A stretch of 64,000 nt of DNA from a virus, in the IMG/VR virus record IMGVR_UViG_3300032401_000002, positions 86,168-150,167 of that record; one strand, written 5' to 3'. Below are positions 34,390-43,956 of the stretch, piece after piece. The position numbers were made by a program, and so were the translations under genes. Position 1 is the stretch's first letter, and each line of letters starts with the position of its first letter. The notes beneath the pieces are model-generated. The model was given only the letters and a program-made list of their open reading frames with translations, did not search any database and had not been told where the DNA came from.

Positions 34390-35226
34390 TTATCGGACAG
34401 ATACCGACCCGCCATAAGCTGGCTCGACCGAATCTCTGAAAGCTCCATTGACGCCAGCGCGTTGAAGATTGACACCTTCAGCTTGCAAGGACGCCGGAAT
34501 AGCTGAGTATCCAGACCGAAGAACCTTCGACCCGCCCTGAGAGTTCTTGGCTGCCGCAAACGCATAGTCGGCATCGGACACAACGATAGTCGCGGACGCG
34601 ATACCAACGTTGTTGTTGTTAGACCAAGTCTGAGCCGGAATCTGCAAAGTGTTGCCAGGCCCTACAGTCTTGCGGAGGTTTGGCCAAACCAGCGGCCTGA
34701 ATAACAAAGATGAACCGCTGGGGAGTGGATCATTCACGTCGTAAGCGTAGGGATTGGTAGCTGGGCTGGTGGTAATCTGCAAGGCCCCACTGCTATACAT
34801 GAAGTAGCTCAGCACCATGTCTGTGTCGTAGACACCAACAGGAGATGCGGCCAACGTGGGGGTTGTAGTGACACTGCCAGCCACCGTGGTGGGTGAGCTT
34901 ACCGTCCAGGATTGCGACCCCAACATTCTGATCGTGTGGTCGGATACCCACCATGTGACTGTCGCTCCACCGCAAGTGAATGTGTAGCTTGTGTCCGAAA
35001 CTCCTCTGATTCCCCAATACAGTGCCACCCTACCGCCACCCCCGTCGTAGGTGTGGATGTGCGTCCATGAACCTGTGCCGGGAGGGGTAATAGTGTTGAA
35101 TCCGCTGAGTAGGTGACAAACCACCATCAAGTCACCTGTCTGGCACAAAGCCGAGGGCGAGTACGTACGTGATGTAACACCACTGGCCTGACCGCCGCCT
35201 TGCTGGAACTCTACCCTGGCGTACAT
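34390..35226 (-). CDS. Tail-fibre-region protein
   Basis: The 278-residue beta-rich protein (GDLMVVCHLLSGFNTITPPG, then GSWTHIHTYDGGGGRVALYW) resembles a phage adhesin-type domain. The organisation is similar to 36164-37084 (both have a GELV/GDLMV start and a PxGxW turn), so the two are probably related. The stop/start overlap with the neighbouring fibre gene (35226) shows a coupled operon. It is likely a fibre or adhesin component. Confidence 0.6.
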   Translation of the reverse strand: MYARVEFQQGGGQASGVTSRTYSPSALCQTGDLMVVCHLLSGFNTITPPGTGSWTHIHTYDGGGGRVALYWGIRGVSDTSYTFTCGGATVTWWVSDHTIRMLGSQSWTVSSPTTVAGSVTTTPTLAASPVGVYDTDMVLSYFMYSSGALQITTSPATNPYAYDVNDPLPSGSSLLFRPLVWPNLRKTVGPGNTLQIPAQTWSNNNNVGIASATIVVSDADYAFAAAKNSQGGSKVLRSGYSAIPASLQAEGVNLQRAGVNGAFRDSVEPAYGGSVSVR

Positions 35227-36164
35227 TAGCTAGACGTGTCCCACGTCGTTGTCTCGATGACATAGACGCCTGAGTTGCCCGATGTCTTTACGACCATGAA
35301 GGAGCGGCCAGCATAGTCACCCGACCCGTTAAACGTGTCTCCGTCGTTGAGATTCGCGATGACGTGCAGGAAGTGGTAGAACCCCCGCATGTAGCCTCGG
35401 ATGTACCCAGCGACCTCTGTGATGTACACTTTGGACAAGTACAGACCACCATCAGGAGCGTTCGGGAAGAGTTGTGTCCCGGCCAGAATCGTTGTGCTAC
35501 CGCGACCCGGATCTCCGACCTTGCCAACATTGATCGATCCTCCTATTCCTGTGTACGATGCCGCCATGTAGTTACCCGCGACGACGCTGAAGCCGGATGC
35601 AGTCACGTCTAGTTTGTCCACTGTGGTTGTCGCCGAGTTCTCCGCGTTGCGGCCCCAGATTCCAGCCTTGAGTGCATCTCCCGACTGGTAGGAGTAGATG
35701 TCTCCGAATCCAAATGCCAAAGCAAAGCCCGCGTTGTCAGCGGTGAAGACGAACAAGTATACCGTTCGAGTGTCTGCCACGCAGATCCATGTTCGGGCAG
35801 TCGCGCCGCCGTCAGCTTCGGCAGACTTGCGGATTGTGATCCCGGTAGCTAGCTGACCCACCGTAGGGAACTGACCTGTTCCGGCCCCGATGCCGGACGA
35901 GGTCGCGAACCCAAACGCACGGGCCTCCTTACCCAACGACGTAACGTTCGGGCCAGCGTCATGAACAGACAAGATGAGCTTGTTGGACGTGCCTCCCTGC
36001 TGGTAGTCTCGCTTGTTGGTAGCCGTCTGGGCAATCGTCCACCCCGCTGCTGCCTTAATCCCATACCCGTTGACCAGAATGGCGTCGAGTGCTGTTGTGA
36101 GCGAACCCTGTGTCGAGTTGATCACGGGGGCGCTTGCGTCTGAGCTTCTGTATACGGTAGGCAT
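35226..36164 (-). CDS. Fibre-cluster paralogue 1
   Basis: The 312-residue protein begins with Y-R-S-S-D-A-S-A-P-V-I. It shares with 37084-38061 and 38058-39392 the pattern S-D/T-x-x-A-P-V-I, the Gly-Tyr-Gly turn (ILVNGYGIKAAAGWT), R-T-x-Y-L-F-V-F and I-Y-S-Y-x-x-G-D. These are tandem duplicates of one virion gene. They probably form distal tail or adhesin subunits. The ends overlap with both neighbours. Confidence 0.65.
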   Translation of the reverse strand: MPTVYRSSDASAPVINSTQGSLTTALDAILVNGYGIKAAAGWTIAQTATNKRDYQQGGTSNKLILSVHDAGPNVTSLGKEARAFGFATSSGIGAGTGQFPTVGQLATGITIRKSAEADGGATARTWICVADTRTVYLFVFTADNAGFALAFGFGDIYSYQSGDALKAGIWGRNAENSATTTVDKLDVTASGFSVVAGNYMAASYTGIGGSINVGKVGDPGRGSTTILAGTQLFPNAPDGGLYLSKVYITEVAGYIRGYMRGFYHFLHVIANLNDGDTFNGSGDYAGRSFMVVKTSGNSGVYVIETTTWDTSS

Positions 36165-37084
36165 TACTGTAGCTTCACTCCTCCTCCGAACTTGTCCTTA
36201 AGTGTGGTCTTCCAGGATCTGGCTAATGTGCTGATTCCTGCTCCCACCCTCGACGGAATGCCAGGCTGTGGGCCACTAAGGATGACCCCTTTCTTGGCTC
36301 CAATGAAGTTCTTGGTGGGTGTGGCGTGTTGTGCCACATTGGCGAAGCTGCCAGCGGTATGGCACTTTCTTGACTGGATGTCTGGGTTGAGAACAGTAAG
36401 GCCCTGGCCCGTTGTGTAGTAGTTGGGGTCATCTACCTCTGTTATCGTGAAGTGCAAGAGCGTATGTTCTCCGACGTTGCCATGAGTGTGAGTGAAGCCC
36501 GCTGGAGACGTGCTAACTGCTTGCCTGTAGAGCATGTTGTAGATAGTGAATGATCCGCCAGTGCCTCCAATAGAGCCTACGTTCCAACCCGCCAAAGCGG
36601 GCCACGATGGTGATGCTCCTTGCGTACCTCGATAAGACCCCGTGGCTATCTCAAGGTCATCTAATGTTGTACCCGCGCAGGCTGCATATTCAGCATCCAA
36701 GTCTGCCCCTTCAGCAGACCCTGCCACCGTATTGAATGAAAGTTTCTTGCCCAAGGTGGGGGTGCGAATAGTGCTTACTTGCCATCCGATGTAAATGTTG
36801 CCCGTGGCTTGAGTCACTGTGATCGTTAGTCCATCCGACACAGCATACGTTTTAGCGTATATCATGACAGGGAAGTTGCCGCCCGCTGACTGGTCGTTCT
36901 GGCGCTTGATAAGCGTCCAGCCTGCTGGGAAGCTGATATCTGGTGCGTTGCTGGCACTGACCGGCGCGACGAAGATCATTACCAGTTCGCCGGGGATTGG
37001 AGCAACCCCAGTGATGTCAATGGCGACAGACGATACAGGGCCAACGTTGGCCTGTATCTGTTTCCGAATCTGGACGACACCCAT
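36164..37084 (-). CDS. Tail-fibre-region protein, relative of 34390
   Basis: The 306-residue beta-rich protein has IPGELVMIFVAPVSASNAP, then SFPAGWTLIKRQND, like the 34390-35226 product. The C-terminus is basic (GKKLSFN...KTTLKDKFGGGVKLQ). It sits between two of the paralogues and overlaps their ends by single bases, so the units alternate: fibre type A, type B, type A. It is a probable adhesin component. Confidence 0.6.
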   Translation of the reverse strand: MGVVQIRKQIQANVGPVSSVAIDITGVAPIPGELVMIFVAPVSASNAPDISFPAGWTLIKRQNDQSAGGNFPVMIYAKTYAVSDGLTITVTQATGNIYIGWQVSTIRTPTLGKKLSFNTVAGSAEGADLDAEYAACAGTTLDDLEIATGSYRGTQGASPSWPALAGWNVGSIGGTGGSFTIYNMLYRQAVSTSPAGFTHTHGNVGEHTLLHFTITEVDDPNYYTTGQGLTVLNPDIQSRKCHTAGSFANVAQHATPTKNFIGAKKGVILSGPQPGIPSRVGAGISTLARSWKTTLKDKFGGGVKLQ

Positions 37085-38061
37085 TAGCTACTCGTGTCCC
37101 AATCACTCGTCTCTACGCAATATAAGCCAAAGTTGCCCGTTAGCTTCAAGAACATGAATGTCTTCCCGGCGTATTCTCCCGATCCACCTACGTACGTATC
37201 TTGGTCAATAACACTGGCAACGGGGTGTGGGAAGTGATATAGACCACGCAGGTACCCACGACGATTGGGCTGTGGAGTCGTGACCGGGTCGATGATATGC
37301 AGTCTAGACAACCAGCCCGCGTTGGTGACCGGGTCTGGGAAGACGTACTGGCCAAACGTGCCGCTAGTCGTGGACGCTGTCTGAACGGCAGATACGTCAC
37401 CCACTTTGCCGACGTTGACCGCCCCGCCCAAGCCAGTGTAGCCACGAGCTATGTAGTGTCCAGTTCGCGCGGCTTGGGTGCTTGAGGCCATCGACATCAC
37501 ATCGAGGTTCTCGGTGGCGGCTACACCTGTGTTCTCCGAGGCTCGCGCTATCAGCATGTTCCTGTACCCATCGCCCGTCAGGTACGAGTAGATTTCGCCG
37601 AACATGGTGGCGTAATAGGTACCAGCCGTGTCGCCAGTCTGGATGAAGAGGTAGAATGTACGGTTGTCAGCGACAGCGACCCAAGGTCTAGTAGTGGCAC
37701 TCAATGCGGCGCTCTTGCGAAGGAACAATCCGTTGGCGAACTGAGCCGCCGTGGGGAACAAGCCCGTCCCGGTGCTCACGTCTGTCATCGTCTCGAATCC
37801 ACGTATGCGAGCTTCTAGGAAACTGCCCGCTCCTGGCCCCGCATCGTTCACGTCCAAGTAGAACTGGTTACCCCCTCCTTGGCGGAAGGCCGCTCGCGTT
37901 GATGAGTTACCAGCAAATCCAGTTTGGCGAGTCCACCCTGCGGCCGTCATCGACCCATAGCCAGACACCAAGATCTTGTCTAGTAGGTTGATCAGACTCC
38001 CTGTCTGACCGTCAATGACGGGTGCGCTGGTGTCTGTTGACCGATAAACTCGTACGGTCAC
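37084..38061 (-). CDS. Fibre-cluster paralogue 2
   Basis: The 325-residue protein begins MTVRVYRSTDTSAPVIDG, then ILVSGYGSMTAAGW, FRQGGGNQFYLDVNDAGPG, NRTFYLFIQTGDTAGTYYAT and GEIYSYLTGDGYRNMLIAR. It is closely similar to 38058-39392 and more distantly to 35226-36164. It overlaps the next gene by 4 bases. Probably a virion fibre subunit; recombination between the copies could change host contact. Confidence 0.7.
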   Translation of the reverse strand: MTVRVYRSTDTSAPVIDGQTGSLINLLDKILVSGYGSMTAAGWTRQTGFAGNSSTRAAFRQGGGNQFYLDVNDAGPGAGSFLEARIRGFETMTDVSTGTGLFPTAAQFANGLFLRKSAALSATTRPWVAVADNRTFYLFIQTGDTAGTYYATMFGEIYSYLTGDGYRNMLIARASENTGVAATENLDVMSMASSTQAARTGHYIARGYTGLGGAVNVGKVGDVSAVQTASTTSGTFGQYVFPDPVTNAGWLSRLHIIDPVTTPQPNRRGYLRGLYHFPHPVASVIDQDTYVGGSGEYAGKTFMFLKLTGNFGLYCVETSDWDTSS

Positions 38062-39392
38062 GCCGACGTATCCCAGGTGTTGCTAATCTCTACGCAAGCC
38101 ACGCCGCCCGTTCCGAAGATCTTGATGATCATGAAGGTGCGCCCAGCGAACTCGGTGCCCGCTGCACCCACGAACGTGTCACCATCAACGACACCCGCAA
38201 CGGGGTGCAAGAACTGATACAAGCCCCGCAGATACCCACGACGCTGGTTGACGGGAGTTGCCGTGAATCCATGCGTGTAGACGCGACTCAGGTAGAGCGC
38301 GCCATCGACTGGGTTGGGGAACGGACACGTCCCTGAGAACGCGGTTGATCCACTGCTCATAGCAGGATCGCCCATCTTCTGGAAGGCTTCAGATCCACCC
38401 AGGCCGTGGTAAGCTCTTGCCCAGTAATGCCCACCCAAGGATGAACCTATGAGTATAACTAGCCCACCCAAGCACTCAACAGAGGCGACCACTGTGGCTA
38501 CGTTCTCTGTGTCTCGTGCGATAAGGGCTGTCTTGAATCCATCGCCCGACAAGTAAGAGTAGATCTCGCCGAACATGAACGATGTGTATTGGCCCCCGGC
38601 CTCCGACTGGATGAAGACGTATACGGTACGCTCGTCTGCAACAACGTACCAAATGCGGGCTGCCTGGTTGGTGCCCGCCACGGCCTTGCGAGCGTACATA
38701 TTGGTTGCCCTTTGAGTCGTGGTCGGGAACTGGCCGGTGCCTACCGTGGCGGAAGTCGCTACCTCGAAGCCGCTCACTCTGGCCTCAGTCGAAAGACCGG
38801 CACCAGGAGCGTTGTCCAACACGTTGAGATAGAACTGGTTTCCCGCTCCTTGGCGATACATGGCCACATTGGTGCCAGAGAAGGGCTTCGTCCAGCCTGC
38901 TCCGACTGTAGTGTCCGTCCCTGATCCGCCAGTCAGCGTGGCACCGCTTAGTGTGATCTGAGCCGCGCTCTTAGAGATCGCGATGGAGTTTCCTGCTGTG
39001 CCACCCTTGTACGCCGTCAATGTCAGAACACTCGACGTTAAGGCAGACACGAAGACGTTGGTCTGCTGAGTCGTGCCCGTTCCGTAGTTGGTGTTACGGA
39101 CACCAGAATCGGCAATGGCCGCAGCCAGGTTCGACAAGTTGGTGGCTGCCGACACACCGATAAGAACCTGGTTGGCGCTCGGCGTCAGCGCCGTCTTCCA
39201 GGTGTACGTGATGCCGTCAATCGTGATGGTATCTCCGTCCGACACTGTGGTGCCGACAGTAACAGTGGCCGAAGCGCGAGTTGATCCATACCCGTTTACC
39301 AAACAGGCATCAAGAAGCTGGGTGAGAGCGCCAGCATGAGAAGTGACGATTGGTGCGTTAGTGTCGGTTGACTTGTAGACCCTTACGGTCAT
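38058..39392 (-). CDS. Fibre-cluster paralogue 3 with inserted domain
   Basis: The 444-residue protein has the same ends as 37084-38061 (MTVRVYKSTDTNAPIVTS; GEIYSYLSGDGFKTALIARD) but carries an extra domain of about 110 residues near residue 40-150. That domain (ITIDGITYTWKTALTPSANQ, then NLAAAIADSG) is a module found in other phage tail proteins. It is therefore a domain-gain variant of the tandem family. The stop and start overlaps with its neighbours indicate one operon. Confidence 0.7.
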   Translation of the reverse strand: MTVRVYKSTDTNAPIVTSHAGALTQLLDACLVNGYGSTRASATVTVGTTVSDGDTITIDGITYTWKTALTPSANQVLIGVSAATNLSNLAAAIADSGVRNTNYGTGTTQQTNVFVSALTSSVLTLTAYKGGTAGNSIAISKSAAQITLSGATLTGGSGTDTTVGAGWTKPFSGTNVAMYRQGAGNQFYLNVLDNAPGAGLSTEARVSGFEVATSATVGTGQFPTTTQRATNMYARKAVAGTNQAARIWYVVADERTVYVFIQSEAGGQYTSFMFGEIYSYLSGDGFKTALIARDTENVATVVASVECLGGLVILIGSSLGGHYWARAYHGLGGSEAFQKMGDPAMSSGSTAFSGTCPFPNPVDGALYLSRVYTHGFTATPVNQRRGYLRGLYQFLHPVAGVVDGDTFVGAAGTEFAGRTFMIIKIFGTGGVACVEISNTWDTSA

Positions 39393-40879
39393 TACTGCCC
39401 CTTACCTTCGAGAGTGACTGTCCATACGCTTGGGCCTATACCCACGCTCGTCCAGTTGAGACGAACTAGCTCTCCAGAGGTTACGGTGCCGAGGCTCGTC
39501 GTTATGACGTGCTCGGCTACCCCTGCGGCTAGCGTCATGGTTGATACAGTGGTGGGCGTGAATGCGCCACCACCTGGTGACTTCTGTAGCTGAATTGTCG
39601 TAGCTGGGCTACCCGTGACGGCCACATTCTCGACTCGGAGCACGAGTCTCTGGAGGTTGTACGTCTTAGATACACCGTTCTCGTACGGGATACGCCAAAC
39701 TCCACCGGCAGGCCCTAGACCCGCAGGCACTGCATCGCCCTGCCACAGCACGGACAAGTTGGTCTTCGGGACGATGTTGGCAACCAGCACCCAGACTCCA
39801 CCCGACTTGTTGTATACGTCGCCGTTGGATGTGTCGAGGTAGTTGTCGCCCTCTAGCCCAAGACTGTTCGACGGGACGCCACTTCCGGTGAACCACTTGG
39901 TGCCTCGGGGTGGTGCCAAAGGTGTGTGAATGTGTGATACATGAGTACCACCAGAGTGAACGAAGTGGATTGTCTTGTTCGAGTTCGAGTCGGTAACCGC
40001 ATACACCTTCACTACGATGCGATCAGTGGTGGCTACAGGTGTCCCCACAGTCGTGACGTACCCTAGATCAGACTGAAGCGTGACCGTTGTATCGTTGATG
40101 TCGCCAGAGTAGATGCTGAAGATCTCTGTCTCGGTGCCGCCAACCGTTCTCGTGTAGACACGGAAGCGAAGCTGGGAAATCTGAGCCGCATTCGATACGT
40201 ATCTGTAGAAGCTAAACTCCCACAGTCCAGGCGGGATCTGGTTTCCCGTGTTGAGATCATCAGACGTGATGTACGAGTCGAGAAGGACTTCTCCACTTGC
40301 GTTCGTTATGGTTACCTGATCATCATCTTCGGCCACCTGGGTGGGCGTTGTGGACAGGGTCACGTAAGCAGGAACCGCAACGTCGGCTGTGTCCTGGAAG
40401 AACAACAATCTGCCTGTGGTCGAACCCGTTGCTCCAGTGGCACCAGTCGGGCCTTTGATGTTCGCCACCAAAGTGTATGCCCCCAACACGCGCTCGTACA
40501 CGTCACCAGTTACAGAATCTAGGTAGTAGTCTCCGTCTACGCCCAGTCCGTTCGAGGGCGTACCCGACCCCGTACGCCAGACCGTGCCGTCCATACCGAT
40601 GATACCGTCAGCGCCCGGTGGCCCCTTGATGTTGGCCGTCAGAACATAGACCCCGCCAGTCTTCTCGTACACGTCGCCGTTGGTCTCGTTAAGGTAGAAG
40701 TCACCGTTGACTCCGAGACCATTCGACGGCACACCGGGGCCTGAGCGCCATGCTGATCCGCCCCCGCCTCCCCCACCGACACCAAGGTCTTCGAGGGCTT
40801 CCTGGATGCCGTCGATCATCGTGCCGACGTAGGGGATTCCCGTCCATGGGTTGGGGACTGAGATGTAGGGTAATGCCAT
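39392..40879 (-). CDS. Fibre protein with repeated GDVY modules and collagen-like turns
   Basis: The 495-residue protein has three copies of a module W-R-x-G-x-G-x-P-S-N-G-L-G-x-x-G-D-Y-Y-L (about 50, 100 and 330), each with G-D-V-Y-E-K and V-L-V-A-N-I. The first two are followed by collagen-like turns (KGPPGADG; KGPTGATGATG). A beta-rich C-terminus follows. The N-terminus (ALPYISVPNPWTG) is short and probably the virion attachment part. It is a typical phage side-fibre build, co-transcribed with the paralogues. Confidence 0.75.
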   Translation of the reverse strand: MALPYISVPNPWTGIPYVGTMIDGIQEALEDLGVGGGGGGGSAWRSGPGVPSNGLGVNGDFYLNETNGDVYEKTGGVYVLTANIKGPPGADGIIGMDGTVWRTGSGTPSNGLGVDGDYYLDSVTGDVYERVLGAYTLVANIKGPTGATGATGSTTGRLLFFQDTADVAVPAYVTLSTTPTQVAEDDDQVTITNASGEVLLDSYITSDDLNTGNQIPPGLWEFSFYRYVSNAAQISQLRFRVYTRTVGGTETEIFSIYSGDINDTTVTLQSDLGYVTTVGTPVATTDRIVVKVYAVTDSNSNKTIHFVHSGGTHVSHIHTPLAPPRGTKWFTGSGVPSNSLGLEGDNYLDTSNGDVYNKSGGVWVLVANIVPKTNLSVLWQGDAVPAGLGPAGGVWRIPYENGVSKTYNLQRLVLRVENVAVTGSPATTIQLQKSPGGGAFTPTTVSTMTLAAGVAEHVITTSLGTVTSGELVRLNWTSVGIGPSVWTVTLEGKGQ

Positions 40880-40881
40880 AG

Positions 40882-43854
40882 TTATGAACGCTCGTTGAGT
40901 GAAGTCATAAACTCGTCATAAGTCTGGACTTGACCGGCGAAGTGAGGCTCCCAATAGGATGTCTTGCTGATCTTCGCGCCCTTGTTCCAGCCCCTCACCT
41001 TGTTCTTGAGCCAGGGGTTGTTCCAGTGGTAGGCATCGATGGGCTTGCCGCTCGCGCGCAAGGGAGCAACCATCTGGTTGAACAACCCTTGCTCTCTGTG
41101 GTCGGGGTGTACGTACACTGTCCCCAACATGTTCCACCCGTTGGGGTCTTCCACGTACGTCATCGAACCAACTGGCTTGTCGCCATGGAGGGCAACAACG
41201 CCCTGACCCTGTCGTCCCTGTCGGTCGAGGAAGGTATCCTCAAGCTCGCCAGTTTGCTCCATCTTGTTGGTCTCGACATTCTTCTTCCAACCTGCTCGGA
41301 ATCTGGGGTGCTCTTTGCCGTCTTCATCGATCCAGGTGTTGTTCTCCAGATCGATGGGCACGATCCGATAAGGGCTAGCAGCTTGCTTGATAAAGGCTTG
41401 TTCGCACGCGGCCTTGATAGCCGGGATGTCAAGATCAGGCCGTCGCGTGTTCAACTCGATCCCACCTTCTGTGTACCTGCGGCCCTTGATCATTCCCCGC
41501 TTGATCCACTCGTCCTCGCCCAACCCCTCTTTCTCGTGCATGTCGCTGATGATGTCGAAGTGATTGGGGCCGAACCTGAACTGTTGCATCATGGGGTCGT
41601 AGACGAAGGCCGTTGACTCTTTGGGCCGAGGTACCCAGTCGTAGTCATCGTCCATGGTGGCTACCTTGCTGAGCGCACCCGGAATCTTAACCTCGGCCTG
41701 CTCGGGTGGGCCACTCGTCAAGTCTTCGTAGGTGGGTAGACCACGGTTCTCCTGGTTGGGGTCTGGGAGATCCTGAGGCAATGCCAGTCCGTTCGTGTAG
41801 ACTAGGTTGTACAAGTAGCTGATGAACTTGTAGGCATCGCCATACACGGCGTCGGCTTCCTGAGCCTCCAGGTCACTCTTCGACTCGTACCACTCGTCTT
41901 CGTAGTTCTCCCGCGCTAGCTCAGGGTCAAACTCGCCGTCTTCATCGAACGCCAAAGGCGTGTCATGCGAGTGGTTGTTCTTGAAGAACTGCTCCTCGAC
42001 TTCGCCGTCACTGATCTCCATGTAGTCCGACAATTGGAAAGCCCAGTCATTCAACTCTTGCTCGGCCTTCTCGATGTCCCTCATCGCGATATCCTTGGCC
42101 CTCTTGGCGTACTCGGGATCGGATCGCTTCTCGGCCCAGTCTTCGGTGCAGAGAGCCGTGTAGCATGCGTGGGCAGCACCCCGCCAGTCGTTCGTGTTCC
42201 ACTTGTTGCGGTCGTAGTTGTCGGCCAACGAGTTCAGGTAGTCCTGAAGGATCTCATCCCAATCGCTGATGTCGGGGTGCTCGCGCTCGGACGTGACGCC
42301 GTACTCGTCCTCGCCACCATGGCGGTACATCTCGTGGTTGTCGCGGAACGTGTTGTCGTACCACTCGTCAAGCTCTTGTGCGGTCTTCATGGATTCGTAG
42401 TCCCACTGCTGACGGCCTTGTTGGTCGAAGGGGTTCATGTAGTCTTCCGACCTCTTGAACTTCCAGCCCTTCTCCTTGAGCGAGTTGAGCCACTCTTTCA
42501 CCATACGCTGGTACTCGGGCTTCGGGGTCTTGTTCGAGTTGCCCATCATCTGCACAACCTCGAACGGATCTAGATCCTCCGACGTAGCTTTGCGTCCTTC
42601 TTCCCTAGACGAGTTGCGGACAACGAGATCCTCGGGCTTGTGAGTGTCAGGGTGAACCCTCTCGTCACCCGCGTCACGGTTGAACACCATGCCGTGATCC
42701 CCCATAGGCTCGGCAGCGCTGAACGGATGCTGTGACACCGTCTGAATCTCGATGGTAACGTGAGGGATGTTCTTACTGTCTCGCAGGCTATAGATGATCG
42801 TGTCGCCGCGCTCGACCTGGTAGTGGTAGCCTCCAACGCAGTGCCCCATCTCGTCGCCCTCGAACTGAAGCTGCTCGGGAGTCGTCAGCTTCTGGATCGT
42901 ATACCCGTTCCCGAAGTCGTACACCACAGCGCCTGCCGACAATGACTCGCGGTTGTCGCGCTTCCACTCCATCAGCCATTCCTCGAACTCCTTGAAGTTC
43001 AACTTGGCGATATCGAAGTTCTGCGGGATCTTGTTCTCTTGGCGAAGCTGGTTGAGGATCTTGCCGCCTTCCCCAACAACGTCTACCTCGTGGTCGAAGT
43101 TCAACTGCCCTCGACCAAGCTCAGGAAGGTAGCCATAAGCGCACTGGCTGGTGTAGTCGTCCTTCATGTGCTTGACGAACCAGGGCCACAGCTTGTAAGA
43201 CTCGGGATGGTTGGATTCCAGATCCATGATTGCCTTTGCCATCGCGGGATACAACTGGGCCAGGTTGGCTTCCTCGTTCTTCTTCAGGAGTTGACCAACA
43301 GCCTTCTTGGCCTGCTGTGACGGCGGCTCGTCTACCTTGGGATCGTAGGTGGGGCCTTGTAGGGGTCTGCGGGGTGTCCAACCTTCAGGAGCTTCGAGCC
43401 TGCCGCTGTCGGTATCCCACAACGAGTCATACACGGCAGCCAGCGCCTGGAACGCATGCTCTTGCGAATGGTAGTCACGCATCAGCATGTTGTAGGCAGC
43501 CAGGTAGCCTCGCTCGCGCGTGGTCAGCGTGTACTTGTCCTGCCACTCTGTTGCCGCTTGAGCCGCGTCACCGATTGAACTACGCTCGCCAGGAGTCTTG
43601 GAGCGCTGATACAGTCCATACACGTCCATCATCTTCTGGATGTCAGGACGAGGAGGCTTGTGACCTCCGTCAATGGGATTCTCTGGATCTGCGTTGTACC
43701 CGAAGATCGACTCTAGCTGCTCGCGGGCAAGCTCTTGCACAGAAGCTCCCAGACGCTCCATCGACGCCAATCTGACCCAGGCGTCCAGGTCATGCGTCGA
43801 TACGTCTGAGAATGGCTCCTGAGAGCGTACAAGGGGATTCCAGAGGTCAGTCAC
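40882..43854 (-). CDS. Large PcfJ-like and GNAT-domain protein
   Basis: A 990-residue protein. A helical N-terminal region (to about 250) leads to a PcfJ-like domain (about 250-380). Its core is DEMGHCVGGYHYQVERGD, followed by IYSLRD and PHVTIEIQ. A long acidic middle carries MKTAQ (about 489) and SKVATM linkers. A C-terminal GNAT acetyltransferase-like domain (about 880-955) has LGTVYVHPDHREQGLFNQMV, the acetyl-CoA loop pattern. It shares both domain types with 58074-64000 in the opposite order. The start GTG at 43854 follows CCGATAAAG. It is probably a virion or injected protein; acceptor substrates are unknown. Confidence 0.65.
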   Translation of the reverse strand: MTDLWNPLVRSQEPFSDVSTHDLDAWVRLASMERLGASVQELAREQLESIFGYNADPENPIDGGHKPPRPDIQKMMDVYGLYQRSKTPGERSSIGDAAQAATEWQDKYTLTTRERGYLAAYNMLMRDYHSQEHAFQALAAVYDSLWDTDSGRLEAPEGWTPRRPLQGPTYDPKVDEPPSQQAKKAVGQLLKKNEEANLAQLYPAMAKAIMDLESNHPESYKLWPWFVKHMKDDYTSQCAYGYLPELGRGQLNFDHEVDVVGEGGKILNQLRQENKIPQNFDIAKLNFKEFEEWLMEWKRDNRESLSAGAVVYDFGNGYTIQKLTTPEQLQFEGDEMGHCVGGYHYQVERGDTIIYSLRDSKNIPHVTIEIQTVSQHPFSAAEPMGDHGMVFNRDAGDERVHPDTHKPEDLVVRNSSREEGRKATSEDLDPFEVVQMMGNSNKTPKPEYQRMVKEWLNSLKEKGWKFKRSEDYMNPFDQQGRQQWDYESMKTAQELDEWYDNTFRDNHEMYRHGGEDEYGVTSEREHPDISDWDEILQDYLNSLADNYDRNKWNTNDWRGAAHACYTALCTEDWAEKRSDPEYAKRAKDIAMRDIEKAEQELNDWAFQLSDYMEISDGEVEEQFFKNNHSHDTPLAFDEDGEFDPELARENYEDEWYESKSDLEAQEADAVYGDAYKFISYLYNLVYTNGLALPQDLPDPNQENRGLPTYEDLTSGPPEQAEVKIPGALSKVATMDDDYDWVPRPKESTAFVYDPMMQQFRFGPNHFDIISDMHEKEGLGEDEWIKRGMIKGRRYTEGGIELNTRRPDLDIPAIKAACEQAFIKQAASPYRIVPIDLENNTWIDEDGKEHPRFRAGWKKNVETNKMEQTGELEDTFLDRQGRQGQGVVALHGDKPVGSMTYVEDPNGWNMLGTVYVHPDHREQGLFNQMVAPLRASGKPIDAYHWNNPWLKNKVRGWNKGAKISKTSYWEPHFAGQVQTYDEFMTSLNERS

Positions 43855-43904
43855 TCTACTCTTTATCGGTCAGAAGTGGTCGGAGATGGAGCACGGGCAC
43901 AAGA

Positions 43905-43932
43905 AAGGGGAGAGGCCGAAGCCCCTCCCCTT
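43905..43932 (-). terminator. Terminator of the collagen-like gene
   Basis: AAGGGGAG and CTCCCCTT enclose a GGC-CGAA-GCC tip. They form about 11 pairs with one mismatch, 25 bases past the stop at 43957. TTCTTG follows on the minus strand. Confidence 0.7.
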
Positions 43933-43956
43933 GGTCGAGCGGTGGATCGATTGGGA

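Noticed and set aside
41965-42573. Plus-strand ORF of 202 residues rich in Val and Leu
   Set aside because: It is antisense to the PcfJ/GNAT protein; Asp/Glu codons on one strand read as Val/Leu on the other. It has no start signal.
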